Shown here: piece by piece, positions 53,041 through 60,195 of the stretch
Numbering within the stretch: the first letter of the stretch is position 1
Layout: every line of letters begins with the position of its first letter
Assembly: GCA_900696575.1 (NCBI GenBank)
Contig: CAADHD010000016.1
Coordinates: 1-64,000 of the forward strand
Length of the DNA: 64,000 nt
Source: an uncultured Bacteroidota bacterium
Lineage (GTDB): Bacteria; Bacteroidota; Bacteroidia; AKYH767-A; OLB10
Direction: 5' to 3'
Position numbers and translations under genes: made by a program
The notes under the pieces: model-generated
Database searches by the model: none
The model's input: only the letters and a program-made list of their open reading frames with translations
What the model was told of the DNA's origin: nothing

Positions 53041-53131
53041 GTTGAAGAGCAAAAGAATTTTAAAAATATACATGGTTTCATAGGGTTAGTCTTTTCGTTT
53101 ATGCAGCCTCGCAGCAGCGGGGCTTTTTTTT
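53041..53131 (+). ncRNA. Candidate orphan small RNA (~90 bases)
   Basis: A Bacteroidota-type promoter and a classical terminator enclose about 65 bases with no plausible frame, in the 322-base gap between dnaE and the thioredoxin-like gene. No known RNA family was recognised. Either a real small RNA or a remnant transcript. The rest of the gap (52824-53006) shows nothing else beyond a doubtful 63-codon frame. Confidence 0.35.
53106..53131 (+). terminator. Rho-independent terminator with no plus-strand gene before it
   Basis: GCCTCGC (53106-53112) pairs with GCGGGGC (53117-53123), one G-U pair, loop AGCA, followed by eight T. The polarity is plus, opposite to both neighbours. Confidence 0.8.
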
Positions 53132-53145
53132 GTCTTTAACCCTGT

Positions 53146-54594
53146 TTAATGTTCTTCCCGGGCATCTTTGTCTTTCGGATCGCGCTCCATCTTCAATTCC
53201 GGTGCATTGAATTCTTTAGTCAGAATATCGCTTAATGTTTCCACATCAATTTTTTTGGCTTTGATTTTTTTGTCTTTATCAAGCAGAAACATTTGTGGAG
53301 TGGAATGGATGTCGAATTCATACCGGTAATTGTCTCTGAACTCCATATCAGCCACATTGATCCAGTTCAGGTCATGTTCCCTTATGAACTTTAACCATTT
53401 ATCGCGCTCTACTTCATTGTTGATGGCATAGACTTCAAACCCATAAGACTTCGCCTTGTCATAAAGTTTTTTCAGTTTTGGCGTAGCTTTTTTGCAATGG
53501 CCGCAATCAGGATCCCAGATGTACACAAGGGTAAAAGGTTGCCTGATATCATACATGGACCGAAATACCCCGGCTGTGTCTTTCATAACAAGGTTCCTCA
53601 TTTTTTTTCCCAGCAGAATCGGTTTTAAAATTTTTACACGCTCCTGTATTTTATAAATAGTGGTGCTATCAACCCAGTATGCCTGGTCTCTGGTATAGTA
53701 TTTCTCGCCCATGTGAACAAAGACTGCATCAAAGCCCATGATGTTTGAGGTTTCGTAATGATTGGTAATCCACCAGACTACGTACTTGAACATTTCTTTG
53801 TTCGGACGGGTAAGGCTTACTACATAATCAGCCGCTGCAATGATGGAATCAGGGGTTTGGGGAGTAAGTTTGGTCAGGTATTGTTCAAGCTTCGGATGGA
53901 ACACAGGTGTGCGGAGCATGCGCTCATCTTTCATGTCTATGTTATCAAAGAAATGCTCCTTGTAAAATTTATAAGCGAACAGGGAATCTTTGCTTCCGTT
54001 GGCAAGAACCGGGGCTTCCGGTATTTCAATTTCTTTGGTTGCCAGAAAAACTTTTGACATAAAAGCATCAGGATTATTTTTCAGAAACTGATTTTTGTTT
54101 TCTACTACTTCTTCATTCAGTTTAGCCATTTTTTTCTGGGCTTCATCACGCTCGGGGGTGCCTTCTTTTGAGCCTTCCATTTCGGCACGGATAGCTTCCG
54201 CACGTTTGGAGATGTTTCCTATAAAACGCAGGTAATCATAAAAAGCCTCATTGTCTTTCGAGCCGGTTACTCTCATGTTGGCCACATAATCATCGGTGTT
54301 GGTTTCAAGAGTAAATCGTTGCTCGCGGTCAACTATCATTTCAAAATAGCGCTTGCCGGGCAATACAAACAGATATAGTCCTTTTGGAAGTAATGTGTCT
54401 GCTTTGAATACTACCGTACCGGAAGCATCAACCTTAGCCGAATCCTGTATGTATTGTTTCTCTCCATAATAATTGGCTAAGTAGCACAAGGAATCTTTTT
54501 CCAATCCTTTTACGGTTACTTTGATGTTGAATCCTTTTTGGGCCGGAGCCGTTGCTGAAATGAGGCAGGCAAAAACAATTACAGAAATTCTCAT
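53146..54594 (-). CDS. Periplasmic thioredoxin-like protein (DUF4369/DUF5106-TlpA type)
   Basis: 482 residues from the ATG at 54594 (signal peptide MRISVIVFACLISATAPAQ; the longer frame to 54615 starts with TTG). Residues ~20-125: DUF4369-like beta domain (FNIKVTVKGLEKDSLCYLANYYGEKQ). Middle helical DUF5106-like region. Residues ~330-470: thioredoxin fold with WDPDCGHCKKATPKLKKLY (CGHC active site), cis-Pro HSTPQMFLLDKD. It probably reduces or isomerises periplasmic disulfides. Charged tail KDKDAREEH. Single gene; a TACTTTTG box sits 18 bases upstream. Confidence 0.87.
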   Translation of the reverse strand: MRISVIVFACLISATAPAQKGFNIKVTVKGLEKDSLCYLANYYGEKQYIQDSAKVDASGTVVFKADTLLPKGLYLFVLPGKRYFEMIVDREQRFTLETNTDDYVANMRVTGSKDNEAFYDYLRFIGNISKRAEAIRAEMEGSKEGTPERDEAQKKMAKLNEEVVENKNQFLKNNPDAFMSKVFLATKEIEIPEAPVLANGSKDSLFAYKFYKEHFFDNIDMKDERMLRTPVFHPKLEQYLTKLTPQTPDSIIAAADYVVSLTRPNKEMFKYVVWWITNHYETSNIMGFDAVFVHMGEKYYTRDQAYWVDSTTIYKIQERVKILKPILLGKKMRNLVMKDTAGVFRSMYDIRQPFTLVYIWDPDCGHCKKATPKLKKLYDKAKSYGFEVYAINNEVERDKWLKFIREHDLNWINVADMEFRDNYRYEFDIHSTPQMFLLDKDKKIKAKKIDVETLSDILTKEFNAPELKMERDPKDKDAREEH

Positions 54595-54612
54595 AAGCAA
54601 TTTGAAGCGTGG

Positions 54613-54620
54613 CAAAAGTA
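54613..54620 (-). promoter_or_regulatory. -7 box TACTTTTG before thioredoxin-like gene
   Basis: Exact TAnnTTTG match on the minus strand, 18 bases before the ATG at 54594. Confidence 0.5.
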
Positions 54621-54836
54621 AATGGCAGATCGGTGAAACGGATATGAATACATCATTATTCCTGATTATTCAAGTCAATTTCAAACAATGATTAAGTTGA
54701 TTTTCTGCCAGGTTAAAACATGCCCGAAAATCCGGAACGAAGACCTGATACTTTAAGTTATATCTTAATGGCAGACTTTAATGGGCTTTGATGATTACCG
54801 GGAATATTGCCCTATTCGTTCTGTTGAATTAATTTT

Positions 54837-54844
54837 TAAATTTG
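54837..54844 (+). promoter_or_regulatory. -7 box TAAATTTG at the head of the metal-efflux cluster
   Basis: Exact match, 7 bases before the ATG at 54852; the likely promoter of the whole cluster. No metal-regulator operator (such as a MerR dyad) was recognised near it. Confidence 0.5.
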
Positions 54845-54851
54845 CACCAGT

Positions 54852-55268
54852 ATGCGCATAAAACATGGTATGTTATTCAGTTTGCTTTCAGCATATCTGC
54901 TGATGTTCGCGCATTCCGTTATTCCGCATCATCATCACGAAAACCAACAAGAGGCAAATACACATCACCATACCGAACAAACCGCTCACCACCACGACCA
55001 AGAACCAACCGAAGGGCACGGACACACAACGCATTTCGTTCATTCCCCCGATTTTGGAAATTTTGTTGTAACCCCTTCATTTAAACTTACCGACTTTTCT
55101 AAATTTCATTTAGACCTGGTTTTTTTCGCCCCGACTGCGTTTAATTTTCGAGATCAATCTTTTATTGCCGAAGTGGACTGGTTTCCCGACCAGCCGCCCC
55201 CTTACCAATTTTACACCCCTCTGCCCAATGGAATGAGAGGTTCCCCGTCATTTATTTTCTCAGCCTAG
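54852..55268 (+). CDS. Small periplasmic His-rich metal-binding protein
   Basis: 138 residues. Signal segment MRIKHGMLFSLLSAYLLMFAHS, then a histidine-dense stretch (residues ~25-63: IPHHHHENQQ, THHHTEQTAHHHDQEP, GHGHTTHFVH) typical of metal capture, and a moderately hydrophobic C-half with many aromatics. First gene of the efflux cluster and 93 bases before the TolC-type gene. Probably buffers or presents copper, zinc or nickel in the periplasm (inference). No catalytic motif. Confidence 0.75.
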   Translation: MRIKHGMLFSLLSAYLLMFAHSVIPHHHHENQQEANTHHHTEQTAHHHDQEPTEGHGHTTHFVHSPDFGNFVVTPSFKLTDFSKFHLDLVFFAPTAFNFRDQSFIAEVDWFPDQPPPYQFYTPLPNGMRGSPSFIFSA

Positions 55269-55361
55269 CATTCAGATTTTCTGTTTGCCGGTGGTTTCAT
55301 GCTGTCTGCTTTAGCAGATGCACAGAAGTTTATAATTGTATTTATCCCGGTAGATTATGAT

Positions 55362-56558
55362 ATGATTAAAATAAAACGTTTACTAATTATGCTTTTGCCT
55401 TTCATGGGAGCCACAAGGGTACCCGCACAAACCGTATTAACCGAGCAGCAAGCCGTTGAACTTGCTTTGAAGAAAAGTCCATTGCTCAATGTGGCAACTT
55501 TGCAGGTAAAAAAGCAAAAGCAGTTACAGGGAACAAGTTTTAACCTTGCAAACCCCGACATTACTTTGGAAAGCCCGACAGGTGATTTTATGACTGTTGG
55601 CGTGTTGCAGTCCTTTGAGTTCCCGACTGTGTATATTAAACAAGGACAGATTGCCAAACAGCAAATAGTATTAGCCGAAAAAGAAAAAACGCTGACCGAA
55701 GCCGAAGTAAAGCAGCAGGTAAAAACTGCATACCTCCATTTGCAATTTACTAATCAGATGCTGGCTCAGCTGAAAAAGCAGGACAGTATCTATTTTATTA
55801 TTGCCGATGCAGCAAGCCGACAATTCACAGCAGGACAAATTGATTTTGTAGCTAAAACTTTTGCCGCCACACAATATGGCGAAGTGCATAATCAGTTTGT
55901 ACAAGCCCAAACCGATGCAACTCTTGCTTTACAGCAATTACAACTTTACACAGGAATTACTAACATCATCACCACCACACCTTTTACAAAAAGTAACAAC
56001 ACATTTCTTCTTACAGAAATTGCCACCGACAGCGCTACGCTTGTCAGCACTCCTTTCATTCAATACTATACGCAAAAGCAAAACATCGCAAAGAAATCTT
56101 GGCAGTTAGAAAAGAACAAAGCACTACCCGGCTTTTCTTTCGGTTACATGAATCAGGGAGCAAAAAACACTGAATTCCCTTTACGCCTTCGCGCTGGTAT
56201 AAACATTCCAATTTGGTTTTGGCAATACAGTTCAGCAATCAAGGCGGCAAAAACAAATCTGCAAATAACACAGCAAAACACATTGGCGCAACAGCAAAAC
56301 CTCAATTCAAAACTGCAACAGTTAAAAAGTGATGCCATTAAATTTCAAACCTCGCTTGTCTTTTACGAAACCACAGGACTAAAACAGGCAGACGATTTAA
56401 TTGCCGCATCGGCAAGAATGTTTTCAGCAGGTCAAACCGATTACATCACTTACCTGCGAACCCTTTCCGATGCTTACAACATTCAGGTAAAATATCTGGA
56501 AACACTTCGTGCTTTCAATCAATCCATTTTAAACATTAATTACCTCAATGGGCAATAG
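55362..56558 (+). CDS. cusC: TolC/CusC-family outer-membrane channel of the metal pump
   Basis: 398 residues from the ATG at 55362 ([23 protein letters not shown] is the signal peptide; an upstream TTG frame is less likely). Two helical hairpin repeats of the TolC fold, [29 protein letters not shown] and [28 protein letters not shown], with long amphipathic helices between. The C-terminal residues NGQ and the stop TAG (56556-56558) are encoded by the first heptamers of an adjacent repeat array, so the original end was probably replaced. It exports cations across the outer membrane with the adaptor and RND pump encoded next. Confidence 0.88.
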   Translation: MIKIKRLLIMLLPFMGATRVPAQTVLTEQQAVELALKKSPLLNVATLQVKKQKQLQGTSFNLANPDITLESPTGDFMTVGVLQSFEFPTVYIKQGQIAKQQIVLAEKEKTLTEAEVKQQVKTAYLHLQFTNQMLAQLKKQDSIYFIIADAASRQFTAGQIDFVAKTFAATQYGEVHNQFVQAQTDATLALQQLQLYTGITNIITTTPFTKSNNTFLLTEIATDSATLVSTPFIQYYTQKQNIAKKSWQLEKNKALPGFSFGYMNQGAKNTEFPLRLRAGINIPIWFWQYSSAIKAAKTNLQITQQNTLAQQQNLNSKLQQLKSDAIKFQTSLVFYETTGLKQADDLIAASARMFSAGQTDYITYLRTLSDAYNIQVKYLETLRAFNQSILNINYLNGQ

Positions 56559-56781
56559 ACAATGGGCAATGGGCAATAGACAATGGGCGATGGGCAATAG
56601 ACAATGGGCAATAGGCAATAGACAATAGGCAATGGGCAATGGGAAAAACACAAATACTAAAACAGAGAATATGAAAAATACTATCAGGCAACTGCTAACT
56701 ACATTTTATTTATTGCCAATTGCCAGTTGGCGATTGTTCTTTACCTTCTTGCTCAGTGCAAATTGCCAACTGCTAATGGCA
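56546..56781. repeat. Heptamer inverted element E1 (forward and reverse arrays)
   Basis: Forward array 56546-56643: fourteen consecutive heptamers of form CAATRGR (one CGATGGG). Reverse array 56711-56781: TATTGCC AATTGCC plus degenerate units, then AATTGCC AACTGCT after a gap. The 67-base spacer holds the adaptor's ATG (56671). The forward array contributes the cusC stop; the reverse array encodes part of the adaptor's signal peptide. Confidence 0.9.
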
Positions 56782-58392
56782 TCTGGTGGAGACGACCACA
56801 CGCACGGTGATGAAAAGCCAGCAACAATGGAACAGCAGCAAAAGTTTTTTTCATCCGAAGCTGTGTCTGACAAATACGAGTTGCTTATTCGCTATGAACC
56901 TATTCACGTTGGCGAACCCGCTCACCTCACCTTGTTTATAAGCGAATACGCCACCAACAAACCCGTTAATAATGCAGTTTTAAAAATCACTGCACAGGAA
57001 GACAGCAAACTTGTTTTCACCATCCATCAAACGGATGAAGGAACTTATACCATTGAAACTTCTTTTCCCGAAAAGAAAAAGTATTCATTAGCCGTAAACT
57101 TCAACAGCGCATTAGGTCCTGACTTGATTTTGCTTTCAAATATTGAAGCGGGAAAAGAATTACCACATGAAGAAACAGCAAGTAAACAATGGGCAATCGG
57201 CAATTGGCAAACTATTTTGCTCTTTACTTTTGTACTGCTGATGGGTTTAGGTCTTGGAATTCTTATTCAAAGGAGGAACACAAAAACCGGAAGACAAGTT
57301 TCCTCTTTTTTATTACTCATTGCCTATTGCTTATTGCCTGCTGAGCAAAGCACAGCGCATGGCGATGACGACCACGGAGAAAAAAAATCAGGCAACAATT
57401 TTTCCAACTCCTTCCATGTACCTAAAGAAACACAATTTCTGTTTGATGTGCTTACCGAGAAGGTTCAAAAAGGAAGTTTTACCGAAAGCACTAAGCTTTT
57501 CGGTACAATTATTCCAAGCAGCAACGGTCAGGCATTGGTAACTGCTCCGCAAAACGGAAAAATTATTGCGCTCAATGTTCGCGTAGGGGAACACATAAAA
57601 GCAGGTCAGCAATTAGCCATCATTGAACAAATTATTGATGCAGGAACACAGATAAATTTGATAGCAGAGAAAAATAATCTCACGGCTGAATACGATGCAG
57701 CGAAAAAAGAATTTGACCGCCTTAATTCCATAAAAGACATTGCAGCAAAACGCGATGTGGACGAAGCTACCGCACGGTTGCAGAAAGCAGAAACCAATTT
57801 GAAACTTTTCACAGGCAATACAGGAAAAACCATTGAGTTACATGCGCCTATCAGTGGTATGGTTGCCAACTTCAAATTATCAATAGGCGCAACGGTAAAC
57901 GCGGGTGAAACGCTTTTCACCATCACCAACCTTGCACAGATTTATGCCGAAGCGCAGGTGTTTGATAAAGATGCGAACAAAGTTCAGCATGGCGCAAAGT
58001 TTACGATTGAGTGCGCCAACGACAGCCACAAAACAAGCGAAGTAAAACTGCTTTCACTCGCTCAGGAAATAAACGCCACCAACCAATCGCAGCGCATTTT
58101 GATTGAACTCAGCAATCCTGACAGCGATTTTAAAATCGGTGAGTTTGTAAACATCCGCGTTTTCGCTTCCGAAAATTCACAACAAATCGCTTTGCCAAAT
58201 TCTGCCATCACCGAAATAAACGGCAAACCTGTCGTGTTCATTAAAGATGCAGCCGAAAAATATACTGTAAGCTATGTGCAGTTAGGCGAAAATAACGGCA
58301 CTTACACAAGCATCATTAAAGGTGTGGAAGAAGGTGAGCGTGTAGTAGTCAATGCCAGTTACCAACTAAAAATGATTTATCTGAATCAATAA
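56671..58392 (+). CDS. cusB: RND metal-efflux periplasmic adaptor (CusB/CzcB type)
   Basis: 573 residues from the ATG at 56671; another in-frame ATG (56632) lies inside the repeat array and gives a poor N-terminus. The signal peptide (residues 1-37) is largely repeat-encoded ([10 protein letters not shown]). Residues ~38-170: extra N-terminal beta domain starting with a His/Asp-rich [10 protein letters not shown]. One membrane helix near 180-200, then a second [10 protein letters not shown] stretch, then the HlyD-type part: [41 protein letters not shown], lipoyl/hairpin region and [29 protein letters not shown]. The repeat pair E2 lies inside (residues ~173-222). It links the CusA-type pump to the outer-membrane channel. 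Confidence 0.88.
   Translation: MKNTIRQLLTTFYLLPIASWRLFFTFLLSANCQLLMASGGDDHTHGDEKPATMEQQQKFFSSEAVSDKYELLIRYEPIHVGEPAHLTLFISEYATNKPVNNAVLKITAQEDSKLVFTIHQTDEGTYTIETSFPEKKKYSLAVNFNSALGPDLILLSNIEAGKELPHEETASKQWAIGNWQTILLFTFVLLMGLGLGILIQRRNTKTGRQVSSFLLLIAYCLLPAEQSTAHGDDDHGEKKSGNNFSNSFHVPKETQFLFDVLTEKVQKGSFTESTKLFGTIIPSSNGQALVTAPQNGKIIALNVRVGEHIKAGQQLAIIEQIIDAGTQINLIAEKNNLTAEYDAAKKEFDRLNSIKDIAAKRDVDEATARLQKAETNLKLFTGNTGKTIELHAPISGMVANFKLSIGATVNAGETLFTITNLAQIYAEAQVFDKDANKVQHGAKFTIECANDSHKTSEVKLLSLAQEINATNQSQRILIELSNPDSDFKIGEFVNIRVFASENSQQIALPNSAITEINGKPVVFIKDAAEKYTVSYVQLGENNGTYTSIIKGVEEGERVVVNASYQLKMIYLNQ
57187..57338. repeat. Heptamer inverted element E2, inside the adaptor gene
   Basis: Forward: CAATGGG CAATCGG CAATTGG (57187-57207). 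Reverse: CATTGCC TATTGCT TATTGCC (57318-57338). The intervening 110 bases encode the membrane helix of the adaptor. The arrays encode QWAIGNWQ and LIAYCLLP. Confidence 0.8.
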
Positions 58393-58714
58393 GCAATTTG
58401 CAAATGGCAATAAGCAAAACATGAATCAATAGGCAATAAGCAAAAAATGAACAATAGGCAATTGTCAATAAGCAAAACATTACTCTATACCCTGCACAAT
58501 TAACCTACATCCATTATTTATTAAAAACTAAAAATCAATAAAAATGAAAACAAAAGCAAAAATCAAATCCTCATCAACAATTCGTGGCTCATTTTCAATT
58601 GCAGATTGCCCATTGCCTATTGCCAGTTGCCCATTGCCTATTGCCAGTTGCCCATTGCCTATTGCCAGTTGCCCATTGCCAGTTGCCAGTTGGATATTGC
58701 CCATTGCTTGTTGG
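58387..58714. repeat. Heptamer inverted element E3 around the HMBD lipoprotein start
   Basis: Forward array 58387-58479 (CAATAAG, CAATAGG and CAAAACA units with two frame slips) begins with the adaptor's stop codon. Reverse array 58596-58714: seventeen heptamers without a break, in a 21-base super-unit CCATTGC CTATTGC CAGTTGC repeated about four times. The ATG at 58544 lies between them. Confidence 0.92.
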
Positions 58715-59665
58715 ACAATGCTCTTTCTTGCTTCTTGCAACAATATCAGTAACAAAGAAAATTCAACAGTAAAAACAGAAGAACACGCTCACGGTGAAGG
58801 CGAACACCATGAACACATTTTCGCTTGCCCCATGCACCCGGAAGTGACAGGCAAAGAAGGCGACAAATGCCCTAAGTGCGGAATGGCTTTAGAACACATG
58901 GACGAAGCACCCGAGAAAGGAAATTTTCAAATGCAGCTTACTACTTCACCGCAAACCATTGAAGCCGGTAAACCCGCAACACTTGTATTCACACCAAAAA
59001 ATAAAGACAACGCAAGCGCAGCAGTTCCTTTGGAAGTTCAGCACGAAAAAAAAATCCACCTGATCTTAGTAAGCGAAGATTTATCCTGGTTCAATCATAT
59101 CCACCCCGAATATCAGACAGATGGCTCTTATACTGTGGAAGAAACTTTTCCTAACGGTGGCAACTACCTTCTTTATGCCGATTACAAACCAAGCGGAAGC
59201 ACTCACCAGTTGGAAAAAATCAATGTAGTGGTGAAAGGAAAAACTGTTCCTGCAAAAACTTTCACCACTATTCAAAATACAGCCGTAAGTGATGCTTACA
59301 CCATAACACTTAAACCCGATGACGGAGTTTTCATTTCCAATAAAGCCATTCACTTTGACGGTGTGTTTACCAAAAACGGGAAATCCTTTGATGTAAATCA
59401 ACTTCAAAATTACCTCGGTGCAAAAGGTCACATGGTTGCCATCAACACCGAAACAAAAGACTATCTGCATCTGCATCCCGAAGTAGAAGGAGTTATTCTA
59501 CACTTCCACACCACGTTTGAGAAAGCCGGAAATTACCGCGTATGGCTGCAATTCATGGCAGACGGAAAACTGCACACTGTTGACTTTTTCATAAATGTGG
59601 AGCAAGGTGAAGCAGTAACAGCCACAACAGAACATGACCACAGCGGACATTCACACAAACATTAA
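58544..59665 (+). CDS. Heavy-metal-binding-domain lipoprotein of the efflux cluster
   Basis: 373 residues. Basic N-terminus, then residues ~18-57 encoded by the reverse heptamer array, reading CPLPIAS over and over, then WTMLFLASC (lipobox, Cys65), so the lipoprotein signal has been lengthened far beyond the usual ~20 residues. A His-rich linker leads to the heavy-metal-binding domain at ~92-119 ([26 protein letters not shown], with CPMHP and CxxCGM). The rest (~125-350) is a two-module domain with [15 protein letters not shown] and [17 protein letters not shown], probably metal-binding. It ends in [10 protein letters not shown]. It likely binds copper or another soft metal for the pump. Confidence 0.82.
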   Translation: MKTKAKIKSSSTIRGSFSIADCPLPIASCPLPIASCPLPIASCPLPVASWILPIACWTMLFLASCNNISNKENSTVKTEEHAHGEGEHHEHIFACPMHPEVTGKEGDKCPKCGMALEHMDEAPEKGNFQMQLTTSPQTIEAGKPATLVFTPKNKDNASAAVPLEVQHEKKIHLILVSEDLSWFNHIHPEYQTDGSYTVEETFPNGGNYLLYADYKPSGSTHQLEKINVVVKGKTVPAKTFTTIQNTAVSDAYTITLKPDDGVFISNKAIHFDGVFTKNGKSFDVNQLQNYLGAKGHMVAINTETKDYLHLHPEVEGVILHFHTTFEKAGNYRVWLQFMADGKLHTVDFFINVEQGEAVTATTEHDHSGHSHKH

Positions 59666-59668
59666 GTT

Positions 59669-60187
59669 CAATAAGCAATTGGCAATAAGCAACTGGCAAA
59701 AAGCAAAAAGCAACTGGCAAAAAGCAATAAGCAAAAACTAAAACGATGGCGGCAAAAAGAGTTCAGGATACTAAAGTGTATCAGTTAGCTTTTCAGCTGG
59801 CGATGGAAATTTTTGAAGTGACTAAAAAGTTTCCCGCGGAAGAAAAGTATTCACTGACTGACCAGATAAGAAGATGCAGCAGAAGCGTGTGTGCTAATCT
59901 TTCGGAGAGTTATCGCAAACGGCAATATCCTGCGCACTTTGTATCCAAAGTAAGTGATTCAGATATGGAAAATACAGAAACTCAAACATGGCTTGAGTTT
60001 GCTCTTGCATGCAAATACATTTCAGAAACTCAGTTCAATGATTTTCAAATCAAGTCCGAAGAAATTGGAAGATTACTTAACCATATGCTCAACAATTCCG
60101 AAAAATATTGATAGCCAAACTGCTTTGTTCCACTTTGCCAATTGCTTATTGCTTATTGCCCATTGCCCATTGCCCATCGCCCATTGA
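59669..60187. repeat. Heptamer inverted element E4, bracketing the four-helix-bundle gene
   Basis: Forward array 59669-59738: ten heptamers (CAATAAG, CAATTGG, CAACTGG, CAAAAAG types). Reverse array 60132-60187: eight heptamers ending in TTGC (CCATTGC, TTATTGC, CCATCGC). Only the gene at 59746-60111 and 20 further bases lie between, and the pump ATG is eight bases to the right. Confidence 0.9.
59746..60111 (+). CDS. Four-helix-bundle protein of the 23S-IVP / S23 family
   Basis: 121 residues. Family pattern: VYQLAFQLAMEIFEVTKKFPAEEKYSLTDQIRRCSRSVCANLSESYRKRQ, then a helix with Asp/Glu-rich SDSDMENTETQTWLEFALACKYISETQF and a last helix EEIGRLLNHMLN. These bundles occur as reading frames in 23S rRNA intervening sequences and are related to the Avd accessory protein of diversity-generating retroelements. 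They bind nucleic acid, but their usual role is unknown. Here the gene sits among metal-efflux genes, bracketed by inverted heptamer arrays. No reverse transcriptase or variable-repeat region is present, so an Avd role is unlikely. Confidence 0.85.
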   Translation: MAAKRVQDTKVYQLAFQLAMEIFEVTKKFPAEEKYSLTDQIRRCSRSVCANLSESYRKRQYPAHFVSKVSDSDMENTETQTWLEFALACKYISETQFNDFQIKSEEIGRLLNHMLNNSEKY

Positions 60188-60195
60188 TATAAACC

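Noticed and set aside
52892-53083. 63-codon plus-strand frame in the dnaE-thioredoxin gap
   Set aside because: No family likeness or good start context, and the promoter-like element lies inside it; a small RNA explains the terminator better.
54842-55084. 80-codon frame rich in Arg, Ser and Pro overlapping the His-rich gene
   Set aside because: Out-of-frame reading of CAC/CAT-rich DNA; the other frame has a signal peptide, metal-binding stretch and better start.
58528-58755. Minus-strand frame of 75 codons reading QLAIGNGQ repeatedly
   Set aside because: Antisense reading of the heptamer array; any frame through it stays open because of the repeat. The plus strand has a signal peptide and metal-binding domain.
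59746-60111. Avd accessory protein of a diversity-generating retroelement
   Set aside because: No reverse transcriptase, template repeat or variable repeat was seen nearby.
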